A DNA stretch of 49,917 nucleotides from an uncultured Oscillospiraceae bacterium. Lineage in GTDB: Bacteria; Bacillota; Clostridia; Oscillospirales; Acutalibacteraceae. A program made the translations under genes and the position numbers. The stretch is from positions 1 through 49,917 of the forward strand of contig CAUFXR010000007.1 in NCBI GenBank assembly GCA_959596515.1. Direction: 5' to 3'. Positions 25,469-34,385 of this stretch are shown here, in pieces (the stretch's first letter is position 1; every line of letters begins with the position of its first letter). The notes under the pieces were generated by a model. That model had not been told where the DNA came from. It made no database searches and was given only the letters and a program-made list of their open reading frames with translations.

Positions 25469-26398
25469 ATGCTGGAATTTAAGCCGATTACCGTCGCAGA
25501 TGGCGAGTGGGCGCGCCCATTACTTCTGAAAGCGGATTGTGTCAGCTGCGGTTATACTTTCGCGAATCTTTTCGTCTGGAGCCCGATTTACCACACGGAT
25601 TTAGCCCGGTTTCAGGATTTTGTCATTGCCCGGTGTTTTGATCATCCTAATACTCCGGAGTCGCCCTATCTTTATCTATTTCCAGAGGGAGATGGTGACA
25701 AGCGGGCAGCGATTCGGGAAATCGTTCAGGATGCCGCTGTTCACGGAAAAATGCCACGGTTATATTCTCTCTCTCAGCGGGACAAAACCTGGCTGGAGGA
25801 GCAGTTTCCTGGTATCTTTGTCTTTACCTCCTGCCGGGGTACCTTTGATTATATTTACAGCAGCGAGGAGCTTCAAAACCTGCCGGGGAAAAAATTTCAA
25901 AAAAAGCGGAATCATGTTTCCCGTTTTCTGCGGGAGCATCCCGACTTCGTATTTGAACCGATCACGCCGGAAAATCTTGAGGAAGTCCGGAACTTTAACA
26001 ACGCCTGGAGCCAGCTTTACGGCAACAGCCAGGATACCGGAATCCAAACAGAACATCTCGCTGTTGAGATGGGCTTAAAGCATTTTTTTGAGCTTCATCT
26101 GTCCGGCGGTTTGATCCGTGTGGATAGAAAAATTATCGCCTTTTCCTATGGAAGTCCGGTAAGCCGCCGGGTATTTGACGTGCATGTGGAAAAAGCGCTA
26201 TACGATGTGAACGGTGCTTATAATATTATCAACCGGGAATTTACCCGCCATTTTTGCAAGGACTACCAATGGGTCAACCGTGAGGATGACGTTTCGGAGG
26301 AGGGGCTTCGGAAAGCCAAGCTTTCTTATAACCCCGCTTTCCTGCAGGAAAAATTCTGTGCTGACTTAGTAGGAGGAGAAACCGGATGTTTCGGTTAA
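25469..26398 (+). CDS. DUF2156 domain protein (GNAT-related)
   Basis: A 309-residue soluble protein of the DUF2156 family, related to the C-terminal lysyl-transferase domain of MprF and built on a tandem GNAT-like fold. Typical stretches are YTFANLFVWSPIYHTDL, the FDYIYSSEELQNLPGKKFQKK region (about residues 125-150) and VNREDDVSEEGLRKAKLSYN near the C-terminus. The membrane half of MprF is missing, so lipid lysinylation is not implied; the substrate is unknown. The ribosome binding site before ATG 25469 is weak. Its end overlaps the next gene by 13 bases, so the two are translationally coupled. Confidence 0.85.
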   Translation: MLEFKPITVADGEWARPLLLKADCVSCGYTFANLFVWSPIYHTDLARFQDFVIARCFDHPNTPESPYLYLFPEGDGDKRAAIREIVQDAAVHGKMPRLYSLSQRDKTWLEEQFPGIFVFTSCRGTFDYIYSSEELQNLPGKKFQKKRNHVSRFLREHPDFVFEPITPENLEEVRNFNNAWSQLYGNSQDTGIQTEHLAVEMGLKHFFELHLSGGLIRVDRKIIAFSYGSPVSRRVFDVHVEKALYDVNGAYNIINREFTRHFCKDYQWVNREDDVSEEGLRKAKLSYNPAFLQEKFCADLVGGETGCFG

Positions 26399-27201
26399 GC
26401 CATAAGCAGGATTACCCTGCCTTATGCGAGTTATGGCTGGAAGCCTTTGGAGAAGGCGAGGAAAGCGCCAAATTCGTGTTTGAAAACTTTTGTAACTATC
26501 AGCAGATCTATGTTCTGGAGGAAAACCGGACAGTGATTTGCATGGCTTGCGCGGTACCCTGTTCTCTGTTGGGAAAAAAAGGAATTTACCTTTACGGGGT
26601 CGCCACAAAAAAATCTCATCGTGGAAAAGGTCTGATGTCGGCCTTATTGGAATATGTTGAACAAGAGGAAAAACAAAAGGGCGCTGAGTTCAGTGTACTT
26701 ATCCCCCAGTCGCCTGATCTATTTGCTTTTTATCGCCGTTTCGGTTATGAAACTCGATTTTATCGTCATGCTTTTTCCGCTCAGCTTTCTGCTCCGGTAA
26801 CGGGACTTCTGGCCGTTTCTCCGGTAACTACCGATGGTTTAACCAGCCTGCGGAAAGAGATGGCCTGCAGGCCCTTTGTCCAGTTAAACACTAAGGCGTT
26901 CCGGGCGGTTGTGGAGGATCTTACCTTTTTAAAGGCCGAGTGCTTCGCCTCCAGCAAAGGCTACGCTGTGGCGAGAAAAAACAAAGATCTGGTTGTGGTC
27001 GAGGAACTGTTTGCCCAAAATTCCCAAGCGGCCGCCGAGTTGGTGCACGGGATTTGTGAGGCGTACGGCTGTCAACAGGTTCAAGGATATTGCGGCGGAA
27101 ATTTATTCCAAGAGGAAAAAATCGTGGACTTTGGCATGATAAAAATTTTTTCAAACCTCTTTTCTCTGCATGGCGCTTATATGGCGCTGATGCTGAACTG
27201 A
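26386..27201 (+). CDS. GNAT family N-acetyltransferase (Eis-like)
   Basis: A 271-residue acetyltransferase. The acetyl-CoA binding loop is seen in VATKKSHRGKGLMSALLEYV (about residues 67-86), with the motif B Tyr in FAFYRRFGYE. An additional C-terminal half of about 130 residues resembles the second lobe of Eis/YdcJ-type GNATs. Substrate unknown. GGAGGAG precedes the ATG, and the start overlaps the end of the DUF2156 gene by 13 bases, forming a two-gene unit. Confidence 0.9.
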   Translation: MFRLSHKQDYPALCELWLEAFGEGEESAKFVFENFCNYQQIYVLEENRTVICMACAVPCSLLGKKGIYLYGVATKKSHRGKGLMSALLEYVEQEEKQKGAEFSVLIPQSPDLFAFYRRFGYETRFYRHAFSAQLSAPVTGLLAVSPVTTDGLTSLRKEMACRPFVQLNTKAFRAVVEDLTFLKAECFASSKGYAVARKNKDLVVVEELFAQNSQAAAELVHGICEAYGCQQVQGYCGGNLFQEEKIVDFGMIKIFSNLFSLHGAYMALMLN

Positions 27202-27266
27202 GTTATAATCGCCGGCTAACCCGGCGGATGAAGTTTGCCTGAAAAGGCCTGCTTTCGGTAGGTATT

Positions 27267-27294
27267 TTGAGATGGTTCAGCATCATCCGATAAT
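27267..27294 (+). promoter_or_regulatory. candidate promoter of the glycosyltransferase-plsY pair
   Basis: TTGAGA (27267-27272) and GATAAT (27289-27294) with a 16-base spacer, about 175 bases before the predicted start. Near-consensus but with a long leader; no terminator or riboswitch was recognised in the leader. Confidence 0.4.
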
Positions 27295-27468
27295 ATTACC
27301 CGGCTCGCGGTTTCCAGCCTGAAAATTTTCCTTAGCCTGGAAATTCTCCGCTTCCTGTTACCAATTCTTCCTTTTTCTTCCTTTCCGAAGCTTGAGCCAA
27401 AAACTTTTCATGGGGCATCTCCATCGGTGTACCGGTGGCTGCCGCAACCAACAAAAGGAGGGTTCCTT

Positions 27469-28605
27469 CTGAACGTACTCATTTTATCCTGCAGAACCGG
27501 CGAGGGCCATAACGCAGCGGCCCGTGCTGTCGCGGAAACCCTGCGGGAACAAGGCGACACCTGCGAGTTCTTAGATGTCCTGTCATTGGTCAGCAGCAAT
27601 GTATCCAAACGAGTAGAGAAAACTTATGTACTAACCACTCGAGTGCCCAGTGTTTTCGGTTTGCTTTACAAAGCCGGAGGGGTTATCAGCACCTCAAGAC
27701 ACAAATCTCCCGTTTATTGGGCCAACCGGCTTTACCGTGATAAACTTTACGAGCATTTAATTTCCCACTCCTTTGACGCGGTAGTCACTTCCCATCTGTT
27801 CCCGGCTGAGGTGCTCACCAGTCTGAAGCGGGAAAATCGTCTGCCGGTGAAAACGCTGGCTATCGCCACCGATTACACCTGCATCCCTTTCTGGGAGGAA
27901 ACCGAGTGTGATTATTATATTCTTCCCCATCAGGATTTAGTGGAAGAATTCCGAAAAAAACAAATGCCAAAAGAAAAACTGTATCCTTTGGGAATTCCTG
28001 TTTCCAAGCCCTTCCGCACAAAGGGAGATCAACAGGAGGCTCGGAAAAAATTGGGTCTTCCCTCCCATCTTCCCGTGTTTCTGATTATGACCGGCAGCAT
28101 GGGCTATGGAAGAATCGAAGATACTATCCAGGAGCTGGTAAATCTTTACGGCGACCGTGCGGTTATCGTGGTGATCTGCGGCAATAACGTAAAGTTAAGA
28201 GAATTTTTGGAGAGCCAGTGCAACGGTCATCCCAATGTGAAGATTCAAGGCTTTACCAAAAAAATCCCGCTTTATATGGACGCCTGTGACGTATTGTTTT
28301 CAAAGCCCGGCGGATTGACCAGCACGGAGGCCGCCGTAAAAGGCGTTCCTCTGATTCATACCGCTCCGATTCCCGGCTGTGAAAATAAAAACGCTGCCTT
28401 TTTTGCAAGACGGGGAATGTCTTACTATTGTCAGGATCCGGCTCAACAGGCAAAATACGCCAAACTTCTCTACGAAAATCAATTTCTTCGTTTTCGAATG
28501 GCGGAGGCTCAGCGGCGTAATACCAACGCTAACTCCGCAGAGGAAATCTGCGATTTGCTACGGCGGACAGTAGATTCACACGAGGTAACATCATGCATAT
28601 TTTAA
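27469..28605 (+). CDS. MGDG synthase/UgtP-type diacylglycerol glycosyltransferase
   Basis: A 379-residue GT28 glycosyltransferase of the monogalactosyldiacylglycerol synthase family, expected to transfer a sugar from a UDP-sugar to diacylglycerol at the inner membrane face. The N-terminus NVLILSCRTGEGHNAAARA is the family hallmark. The C-terminal nucleotide-sugar site shows MTGSMGYGR, KPGGLTSTEAAVKGVPLI and GCENKNAAFF. Family members start at MKVLILS; here that position is a CTG codon (27469) with a perfect AGGAGG 7 bases upstream, while the upstream in-frame GTG (27427) has no site. CTG initiation is therefore likely. It overlaps plsY by 13 bases. Confidence 0.9.
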   Translation: MNVLILSCRTGEGHNAAARAVAETLREQGDTCEFLDVLSLVSSNVSKRVEKTYVLTTRVPSVFGLLYKAGGVISTSRHKSPVYWANRLYRDKLYEHLISHSFDAVVTSHLFPAEVLTSLKRENRLPVKTLAIATDYTCIPFWEETECDYYILPHQDLVEEFRKKQMPKEKLYPLGIPVSKPFRTKGDQQEARKKLGLPSHLPVFLIMTGSMGYGRIEDTIQELVNLYGDRAVIVVICGNNVKLREFLESQCNGHPNVKIQGFTKKIPLYMDACDVLFSKPGGLTSTEAAVKGVPLIHTAPIPGCENKNAAFFARRGMSYYCQDPAQQAKYAKLLYENQFLRFRMAEAQRRNTNANSAEEICDLLRRTVDSHEVTSCIF

Positions 28606-29237
28606 ACTATTTGTTTTTTATGCTTATTGGCTATCTCTCCGGCGGTGTCTTATATAGTTATCTCATTCCCCGATGCTTCTGCCATCTGGATATTACGAAA
28701 CTCAGTGAGGACGGAAATCCGGGTGCGACCAACGCAGTGAAATGCGCCGGCTGGCGGGTAGGTCTCGTCTGTGTGATCCTTGATGTCTTAAAAGGATTCT
28801 TTCCTGTTTTTATCGCCATGCATCTGCTGGATTTCACCAGCTGGTGGTTCACTCCCGTAATTTCTGCACCTGTATTTGGTCACGCCTTTTCTCCTTTCTG
28901 GAAAGGAAAAGGCGGAAAAGCCATTGCGGTCTCTTTCGGCGTGCTTCTGGGACTTCTCCCGGTTCATTACGTAGTCTTCGCTCTGGCCACACTCTATATT
29001 TTTCTTTCCATCGGTGTTGTCATCAATCCGCACAGGCTCCGTTCCATTGCGACTTATACCCTGTTTGCCGTTTACTGTGTTTATGCTTATTGGCTGCAAG
29101 GCAGGATGGGCACTTCTATTTTCTGCGGCTGCCTGTTGGTCTGTCTGATTGTCGTGGGTAAGCATCTGCGTCCAGAGAACAAAGAAAAATTTCAAATTGA
29201 GATACTACCCTCTCTATTCGACCCTAAAAAGTCGTAA
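28593..29237 (+). CDS. plsY: glycerol-3-phosphate acyltransferase PlsY
   Basis: A 214-residue membrane acyltransferase making lysophosphatidate from acyl-phosphate and glycerol-3-phosphate. PlsY motifs are present: SEDGNPGATNAVK (motif 1, near residue 40), GHAFSPFWKGKGGKAIAVSF (motif 2), and the last conserved region around NPHRLRSIATY (INPHRLR). Several hydrophobic helices cover most of the rest. It is coupled to the diacylglycerol glycosyltransferase by a 13-base overlap, so phospholipid and glycolipid synthesis share a transcript. Confidence 0.93.
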   Translation: MHILNYLFFMLIGYLSGGVLYSYLIPRCFCHLDITKLSEDGNPGATNAVKCAGWRVGLVCVILDVLKGFFPVFIAMHLLDFTSWWFTPVISAPVFGHAFSPFWKGKGGKAIAVSFGVLLGLLPVHYVVFALATLYIFLSIGVVINPHRLRSIATYTLFAVYCVYAYWLQGRMGTSIFCGCLLVCLIVVGKHLRPENKEKFQIEILPSLFDPKKS

Positions 29238-29283
29238 ATCTTTAAAAATCCACTTTCTGGGAAAAATCTAATAGCCTAATAAC

Positions 29284-29322
29284 CGTTCTAAAAACACGTT
29301 CTAAAAATACGTTTTAAAAAAT
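29284..29322 (+). repeat. three tandem copies of a 13-bp unit
   Basis: CGTTCTAAAAACA, CGTTCTAAAAATA and CGTTTTAAAAAAT follow each other without spacers, 47 bases after plsY. They differ at a few positions. No function is evident; the rest of 29238-29498 shows no gene. Confidence 0.8.
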
Positions 29323-29498
29323 GATAGATGCATAAATAACGCGGACTGCCTCGCCATGAAGGGGAATTTTTTAGTCCATTTTCCGATAATCCCGCCATGT
29401 GAGACAATAAATTGAGTCGAAAATCTTTATAGAATGGTTAAAACGATAAGCAAAAATTTTCCTTTGATATTCCTTATAAAGGTAGTCTAAGATACATA

Positions 29499-29548
29499 AG
29501 AACCGGCGTGTTATTTCATTAAGAAATAGCACGCCGGTTCTGTTTTTT
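29499..29548 (+). terminator. terminator on the plus strand after plsY
   Basis: A 12-bp perfect outer stem (AGAACCGGCGTG / CACGCCGGTTCT) continued by an AT-rich inner stem, followed by TTTTTT on the plus strand. It lies about 260 bases after plsY and is the only clear terminator of that transcript. Confidence 0.85.
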
Positions 29549-29641
29549 AGGACCACCGTCTGGCAGCCGTCAAGTTAGTCTGTTTTCGCCACTTTCTGAT
29601 CGGCGCACTCCGAATTCGGCACCGTTTTTTTAATGGACAGG

Positions 29642-30472
29642 TTAACACTCCTTATGCTTGTGACAGCCGCATCCGTGGTCGTCACCGTATACGTCGGTGA
29701 CCTTGGGAGGGAAGAACTCATTGGTTGGGAAATCAATCCGGCTGAACAGTTCGCAGGGATTATCGCTGGAAGTAATGCATTCTTTCTCCGGAATACAGAA
29801 ATCATAAGCGGGAATCATCATCTGAACATTTCGCTCGATCTGCACAATGGTGAAGATACCGATGGTAGCGTAAACAACCTTTTCGGTATTGTCCATACAG
29901 AAGCTTCCGCCGTACCGTTTGCAAATACAGTCAGGGATCCTGCAGCAAGGCTCACAGCAGCAGGTTCTTCCTTCACACAGCCTGGCGGACAATCCCACCG
30001 GCTGGGCCACCTGTACGCTCGCTTTTGGCAGGCTCTGTACAGAGTTTTGTTCCAGCTCTTCCAGACTGCCATCGGAACTGAACACTTTAACGTTGCCCTC
30101 GCTACCGTAAAGCACCACATTTTTACTGAACACGGAAAGTCCGGAAATGGTTACCGGGGGCGCTGCGGGCGCCTGGAAAACATCCAGGGTCACTTCGAAA
30201 AAGAAGGTCATATCCACAGAGTAAAAACCCTTGTGGAACGGCACAGGCTCCAGCCCTAAGTATACTACAAGAACTTCTACATTACGCATACGCACCTGAG
30301 CGGCCTTATCGATAATAGCCTGAGACGCCGGGGAGAAATATACGCGTAAATCTTCAAGGCAATCCTTGTCTCCGCAGGAATCGTACACGCGGGAAGCGTC
30401 GATACACACGGCTTCTTTGAAACATCCGTAATTTGGAGATTCCTGATTCATGGTTTCATAGTTATCCGCCAT
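29642..30472 (-). CDS. conserved Cys-rich protein of unknown function
   Basis: A 276-residue protein with 19 cysteines. Four are near the N-terminus (NYGCFKEAVC, DSCGDKDC). Nine fall in a central run (RLCEGRTCCCEPCCR, IPDCICKRYGGSFC), three in DFCIPEKECITSSDNPC and three in the tail HGCGCHKHKEC. CLEDLRVYFS and a beta-rich middle part look conserved; I recall similar clostridial hypotheticals but cannot name a domain. There is no signal peptide or membrane helix. Cys clusters suggest metal binding or, as in spore-coat proteins, crosslinking; both are guesses. GGAGG precedes the ATG. It is a single gene, convergent with plsY. Confidence 0.8.
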   Translation of the reverse strand: MADNYETMNQESPNYGCFKEAVCIDASRVYDSCGDKDCLEDLRVYFSPASQAIIDKAAQVRMRNVEVLVVYLGLEPVPFHKGFYSVDMTFFFEVTLDVFQAPAAPPVTISGLSVFSKNVVLYGSEGNVKVFSSDGSLEELEQNSVQSLPKASVQVAQPVGLSARLCEGRTCCCEPCCRIPDCICKRYGGSFCMDNTEKVVYATIGIFTIVQIERNVQMMIPAYDFCIPEKECITSSDNPCELFSRIDFPTNEFFPPKVTDVYGDDHGCGCHKHKEC

Positions 30473-30580
30473 AATGATCCTCCTTACAGGTTAAAAACTA
30501 AAAGCTTTCCTTACAGTCTACGAAAAAGCGATGGAAATGTGACGGATTTTTCAAGTCCGAAAAAAATATTGCATTTTGAA

Positions 30581-30618
30581 AAAAGAAGGACAAATTCTTT
30601 AGAATTTGTCCTTCTTTT
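30581..30618 (-). terminator. terminator downstream of pcrA
   Basis: A nearly perfect 17-18-bp stem (AAGAAGGACAAATTCT and its complement) with U-runs on both strands, about 95 bases after the pcrA stop. It separates pcrA from the Cys-rich gene. Confidence 0.9.
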
Positions 30619-30711
30619 CATTAAATAGCGCTCTCTTAATAACAAACGCAGGTAAACACAAAAAGTACGGAAATATGGATTTGAACTATTCCACTTCAGG
30701 AAACAATCATT

Positions 30712-32934
30712 TTATTCCACTTTGATCAGCCGGGCAAAATTGGCCATTAATTTTTTGGTTCCCTGCTCAAAGGCAATCTCCAGCAGTACGTCGTTTCCCA
30801 TCGGTGTAGCGCTGACGACCAATCCTTTTCCAAAAGTTTTGTGCTGGACCATATCACCGGTTTTAAAGGAATTTCCACTTTTAGCCGGAGGCGTTACCTG
30901 TCCGAAATGCATGGCTGCGGTAGCCGACTTCTTTCGAAGCTCCGCTTCCGCCACCGGCATTCTGGTCCCTGAATCTGGCTTTCTCCAATCCTGTTCCCGA
31001 GTCTTTTTAATTAAATCCAAGGGAATTTCCAGACTGAACCGAGAGGGCCGGTTCCGGCTGGTAGACCCAAAAAGCATGCGGCTGTCAGCATTCAAAAGAT
31101 AAAGGTTCTCCTTTGCCCTGGTAATCGCCACATAACACAAACGCCGTTCTTCCTGGATTTCGCTTGGATCATAAATCGCTTGCATACCAGGAAAAATTCC
31201 TTCCTCAAAGCCCGGCAAAAACACCACCGGAAATTCCAGACCTTTCGCGGAATGCATAGTCATCATCACCACGGTATCCGCAGTCTCATCATAATTATCA
31301 ATATCCGTCATCAGGGAAACTTCCTCCAGGAAAGCCGATAAGGTGGCTTCTTCCCCATTTTCCTCCTGGAATTTCAACAGGTTCGAAGCAAGCTCGTTAA
31401 TATTCTCAATCCTGGTCTCCGCCTCTTCTTTTTCGCTTCGCAGTGCCTCAATATAGCCGGTTTTTTCTAAAACCAGCTCATACAATTCATGTAAAGACAC
31501 GTTTTCATCCTCATTGGCGTCGATCAATTCCTGCATCATGTCGTAAAATGCCTTCAACTTGACAGATGCCCGCCGCAGACTGTCAAATTCATCTGCCCGT
31601 CCTAACACCTCCAACAGGGGTTCGCCCAGCGCTCCGGCAATCTCGCTGGCGGTCGCTATCGTCCTGTCCCCAATGGATCGCTTGGGCTGGTTCACGATCC
31701 GGCGCAGACGAATCTCATCCGAAGGATTATTGATTACGCTCAGATAGGCGATCATATCCCGGATTTCCCTGCGCTCATAGAAGCGATGGCCGCCGATAAT
31801 CCGGTACGGGATTCCTGACTTCACGAATACCTTTTCTAAAATGTTCGACTGTGAATTCATCCGGTACAGCACCGCGAAATCGGAATATTTCCGGCCTTTC
31901 GCCACCTGCTCCAAAATGGTGTTGGCCACAAAACCGGCCTCTTCCTGCTCAGTGGGAGAAGTGTGAATCTGAATTTTATCACCCTCCGGATTCTCCGTCC
32001 AAAGGGTTTTGCCTTTTCGCTCCTCATTGTTGCTGATGACCGCGTTGGCGGCGTTCAAAATATTCTGAGTAGAGCGGTAATTCTGTTCTAATCGGATCAC
32101 CTTCGCATTAGGGTAAGACTTTTCAAAGCTCATAATGTTCTCGATGGTCGCGCCCCGAAATTTATAGATGCTTTGATCGTCATCCCCCACTACACACAGA
32201 TTTTCGCTTTTCTCCGCCAAAAGCCGGACAAATTCATACTGCACTTGGTTGGTATCCTGATACTCGTCCACCATAATATAACGGAACCGATTCTGATAAT
32301 ATTCCAGCACGTCGGGGCACTGTCGGAATAACTCCACCGTATTTCCAAGTAAATCGTCAAAATCCATGGCGTCCGCTTCCCGCAGACGCTTTTGATACAG
32401 CTCATACGCTGCCCAAATTTTCGCCAAACGAAAATCGCTTGCCGCCGCCGACTGGTAATCCGCGGGAGAAATCATGCTATCCTTAGCGTGAGAAATCTCA
32501 GATAAAATAGACTTGTGAGAAATCATTTTGTCGTCAATATTTAAGGATTTTTGACAATCTTTAATCAAACGCTTGCTGTCATCCGTATCGTACACGGTAA
32601 AATGGCTGCTGTAACCGATCCTGTCTCCATCCCGCCTTAAAATTCTGGCGCAGGTAGAATGAAAGGTAGCGGCCCAAACATCACCGCCGGTATCTCCCAA
32701 CATAGCGGTAAGCCTATCCTTTAACTCTCCGGCCGCCTTATTGGTAAAGGTGATAGCTAAAATCTGCCATGGTTTTGCCAAGCCCTGATCAATAATATAC
32801 GCAATCCGATTGATCAGCACTGTCGTTTTGCCGCTTCCGGCACCCGCTAAAATCAAAAGTGGTCCTTCTGTATGTAACACTGCCTCCAGTTGTTTAGAAT
32901 TCATTTTTTTCAATTTTTCCTGCATCGTATTCAT
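30712..32934 (-). CDS. pcrA: ATP-dependent DNA helicase PcrA/UvrD
   Basis: A 741-residue superfamily 1A 3'-5' helicase acting in nucleotide excision repair and in clearing RecA and replication blocks. Motif I is ILAGAGSGKTTVLINRIAYI, II is DEYQDTN, III VVGDDDQSIYKFRGA, IV RLEQNYRST, V TMHSAKGLEFPVVFLPG, VI VAITRAKENLYL. The PcrA C-terminal Tudor-like domain, which binds RNA polymerase in the family, is visible in GDMVQHKTFGKGLVV. Start ATG 32934 is chosen because the frame upstream (to 33033) contains the promoter; the ribosome binding site (GGTGA) is modest. Confidence 0.97.
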   Translation of the reverse strand: MNTMQEKLKKMNSKQLEAVLHTEGPLLILAGAGSGKTTVLINRIAYIIDQGLAKPWQILAITFTNKAAGELKDRLTAMLGDTGGDVWAATFHSTCARILRRDGDRIGYSSHFTVYDTDDSKRLIKDCQKSLNIDDKMISHKSILSEISHAKDSMISPADYQSAAASDFRLAKIWAAYELYQKRLREADAMDFDDLLGNTVELFRQCPDVLEYYQNRFRYIMVDEYQDTNQVQYEFVRLLAEKSENLCVVGDDDQSIYKFRGATIENIMSFEKSYPNAKVIRLEQNYRSTQNILNAANAVISNNEERKGKTLWTENPEGDKIQIHTSPTEQEEAGFVANTILEQVAKGRKYSDFAVLYRMNSQSNILEKVFVKSGIPYRIIGGHRFYERREIRDMIAYLSVINNPSDEIRLRRIVNQPKRSIGDRTIATASEIAGALGEPLLEVLGRADEFDSLRRASVKLKAFYDMMQELIDANEDENVSLHELYELVLEKTGYIEALRSEKEEAETRIENINELASNLLKFQEENGEEATLSAFLEEVSLMTDIDNYDETADTVVMMTMHSAKGLEFPVVFLPGFEEGIFPGMQAIYDPSEIQEERRLCYVAITRAKENLYLLNADSRMLFGSTSRNRPSRFSLEIPLDLIKKTREQDWRKPDSGTRMPVAEAELRKKSATAAMHFGQVTPPAKSGNSFKTGDMVQHKTFGKGLVVSATPMGNDVLLEIAFEQGTKKLMANFARLIKVE

Positions 32935-32991
32935 CGATTCACCGCCAGTTCCCATTGATTTTGTGTTCCTTCTATAAACGTATGTTATATT

Positions 32992-33020
32992 ATTGTAACC
33001 TATTTTGCTGCGAATAGCAA
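32992..33020 (-). promoter_or_regulatory. promoter of pcrA
   Basis: On the minus strand TTGCTA (33020-33015) and TACAAT (32997-32992) with a 17-base spacer. It starts transcription about 50 bases before the ATG. No LexA-type box is visible beside it. Confidence 0.65.
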
Positions 33021-33141
33021 ATTTTTGCTCCATTCAGTCTTGAGATGTCTGATATAACGGATGGGTTTGCCCGGTCGCTACAGCGTTTCAACTGTGGCAA
33101 GAAAGTGCCATCCCTGTTAAAAAGGGAAATAAGTAAAACCT

Positions 33142-33178
33142 GAAGGGCCATAACGCACCGTTAGGCGGCCATGGCCCT
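33142..33178 (-). terminator. possible terminator of the small membrane-protein gene
   Basis: AAGGGCCAT and ATGGCCCTT form a 9-bp stem around a 19-base loop, about 40 bases after the stop. The minus-strand tail CAGGTTTTAC is a weak U-tract. Confidence 0.45.
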
Positions 33179-33216
33179 TTCCCCTTAAAGGCACAAAGTT
33201 TATATGCCGTAATCTT

Positions 33217-33561
33217 TTATTGCGAAAACACATACGCCCAGAAAAAGCCGATCGCCCACATAATGATACTGCATATCGAAAGCAAGCTGCATAGGATAAC
33301 ATTGACATACCACGCAGCCTTCATACCTTTTCTCTTTTTACCCACGATAAGAGAAACGATTACGCCCAGAATTGAAAACACCAATACAAAAAGCAACAAT
33401 ATCGCGGTAGTATTTTGAGGGATTGCTTGATATAAAGCCGGATGATTAGAGCGTATCGGATAGGCGATAAAATAAGCGCAAATAAGAGAAACAACACTTA
33501 TCATTCCACAAAACAGTGAAAACGCATAGATACCCGTTATTTTCTTATCATTTGGTCGCAT
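33217..33561 (-). CDS. small three-helix membrane protein
   Basis: A 114-residue protein with three hydrophobic segments (about residues 10-35, 52-74 and 84-110) separated by a short loop containing SNHPALYQAIPQNT and a basic loop GKKRKGMK. The layout recalls DUF4190-like small membrane proteins, but I cannot confirm the family. It has a consensus promoter about 60 bases upstream, although the ribosome binding site is poor. It is a single gene; function unknown. Confidence 0.65.
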   Translation of the reverse strand: MRPNDKKITGIYAFSLFCGMISVVSLICAYFIAYPIRSNHPALYQAIPQNTTAILLLFVLVFSILGVIVSLIVGKKRKGMKAAWYVNVILCSLLSICSIIMWAIGFFWAYVFSQ

Positions 33562-33612
33562 TATAAAATCACTTTTCTCTTTTTAAAAATTCTCACCTGT
33601 TCGACTGCTGAG

Positions 33613-33641
33613 ATTATAGCACATACAGAAAGCCCTTTCAA
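33613..33641 (-). promoter_or_regulatory. promoter of the small membrane-protein gene
   Basis: On the minus strand TTGAAA (33641-33636) and TATAAT (33618-33613) with a 17-base spacer, about 50 bases before the ATG at 33561. Confidence 0.75.
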
Positions 33642-33962
33642 GATATCAGCTTCCTTTCGGCGAGCACTCTCCACCATCAGGGACACTGATAATAATACTT
33701 TGACGGTGGTCATAAATTTTCCAGGAGACATTCCAAGAGAGCAGACGCTTTATCGCAATTCAAAAATCTTAAGTGCTTTCTTTGGGTGCGTTCTTTTACC
33801 TTTTTGACAATGGCTTTACTGGTCGTCTTGGAAAAAAAGAGAGCCTTTCAAACGCTGAACCGAATGGAAAGGCAAAAATAGTAGCAGTTGATTCTGCATA
33901 CCATAAGCTAAACGCACCTCATAACTTTCCAAGAAGTTTCCAAAAAAGAAACTAATCTGCGC
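33642..33962. other. gene-free stretch before the tRNA promoter
   Basis: About 320 bases with no supported gene. An imperfect hairpin (CCACCATCA and TGACGGTGG, one mismatch) spans about 33671-33709 but has no U-tract. Short frames on both strands lack ribosome binding sites. Confidence 0.55.
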
Positions 33963-33991
33963 TTGACAAGCCCCGTGAAATACTATATAAT
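33963..33991 (+). promoter_or_regulatory. promoter of tRNA-Val
   Basis: TTGACA (33963-33968) and TATAAT (33986-33991), both perfect consensus, with a 17-base spacer. The tRNA starts 17 bases after the -10 box. Confidence 0.93.
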
Positions 33992-34008
33992 AATCAAGCA
34001 GCAAAAAT

Positions 34009-34084
34009 GGACGTTTAGCTCAGCTGGTAGAGCGTCCGCTTGACGTGCGGAAGGTCAGCGGTTCGAACCCGTTAACGTCCACCA
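34009..34084 (+). tRNA. tRNA-Val, anticodon GAC
   Basis: A 76-base tRNA including encoded CCA. The acceptor stem GGACGTT/AACGTCC pairs fully. The D-arm has GCTCAGCTGGTAGAGC, and the anticodon stem TCCGC/GCGGA encloses a loop with GAC at 34042-34044. The T-arm has GGTTCGAACC. It decodes GUC and probably GUU. It is a single-gene transcription unit with its own promoter and terminator. Confidence 0.97.
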
Positions 34085-34106
34085 GAAGCGATAAGCTGTC
34101 ATGAAT

Positions 34107-34140
34107 AAAACACACCCCACACTGTGGGGTGTGTTTTATT
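34107..34140 (+). terminator. terminator of tRNA-Val
   Basis: A 15-bp arm pair with core ACACCCCACA/TGTGGGGTGT, ending in TTTTATTTTAT, 22 bases after the tRNA. Confidence 0.92.
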
Positions 34141-34385
34141 TTATATTTCATATTCCTAAAATCACGGTACCCATTTTATTCTTATCACATCACGACCTAT
34201 ATCATTCTCCCTCCAAGAGTAGGAAATCGTCTGCCAAAAGCGTATCACCCCGACAGATAATTCCAGTCCAAGCGAGAAAAGTTCCGTACATTCTGCTGAA
34301 ATCTGTGGGAATCTCTTGTTTCCAAGTGGAATGTGTGATAAATTATTAACCGTCAGTAAAAACCGCATCTAAATAAAAATGCGGC

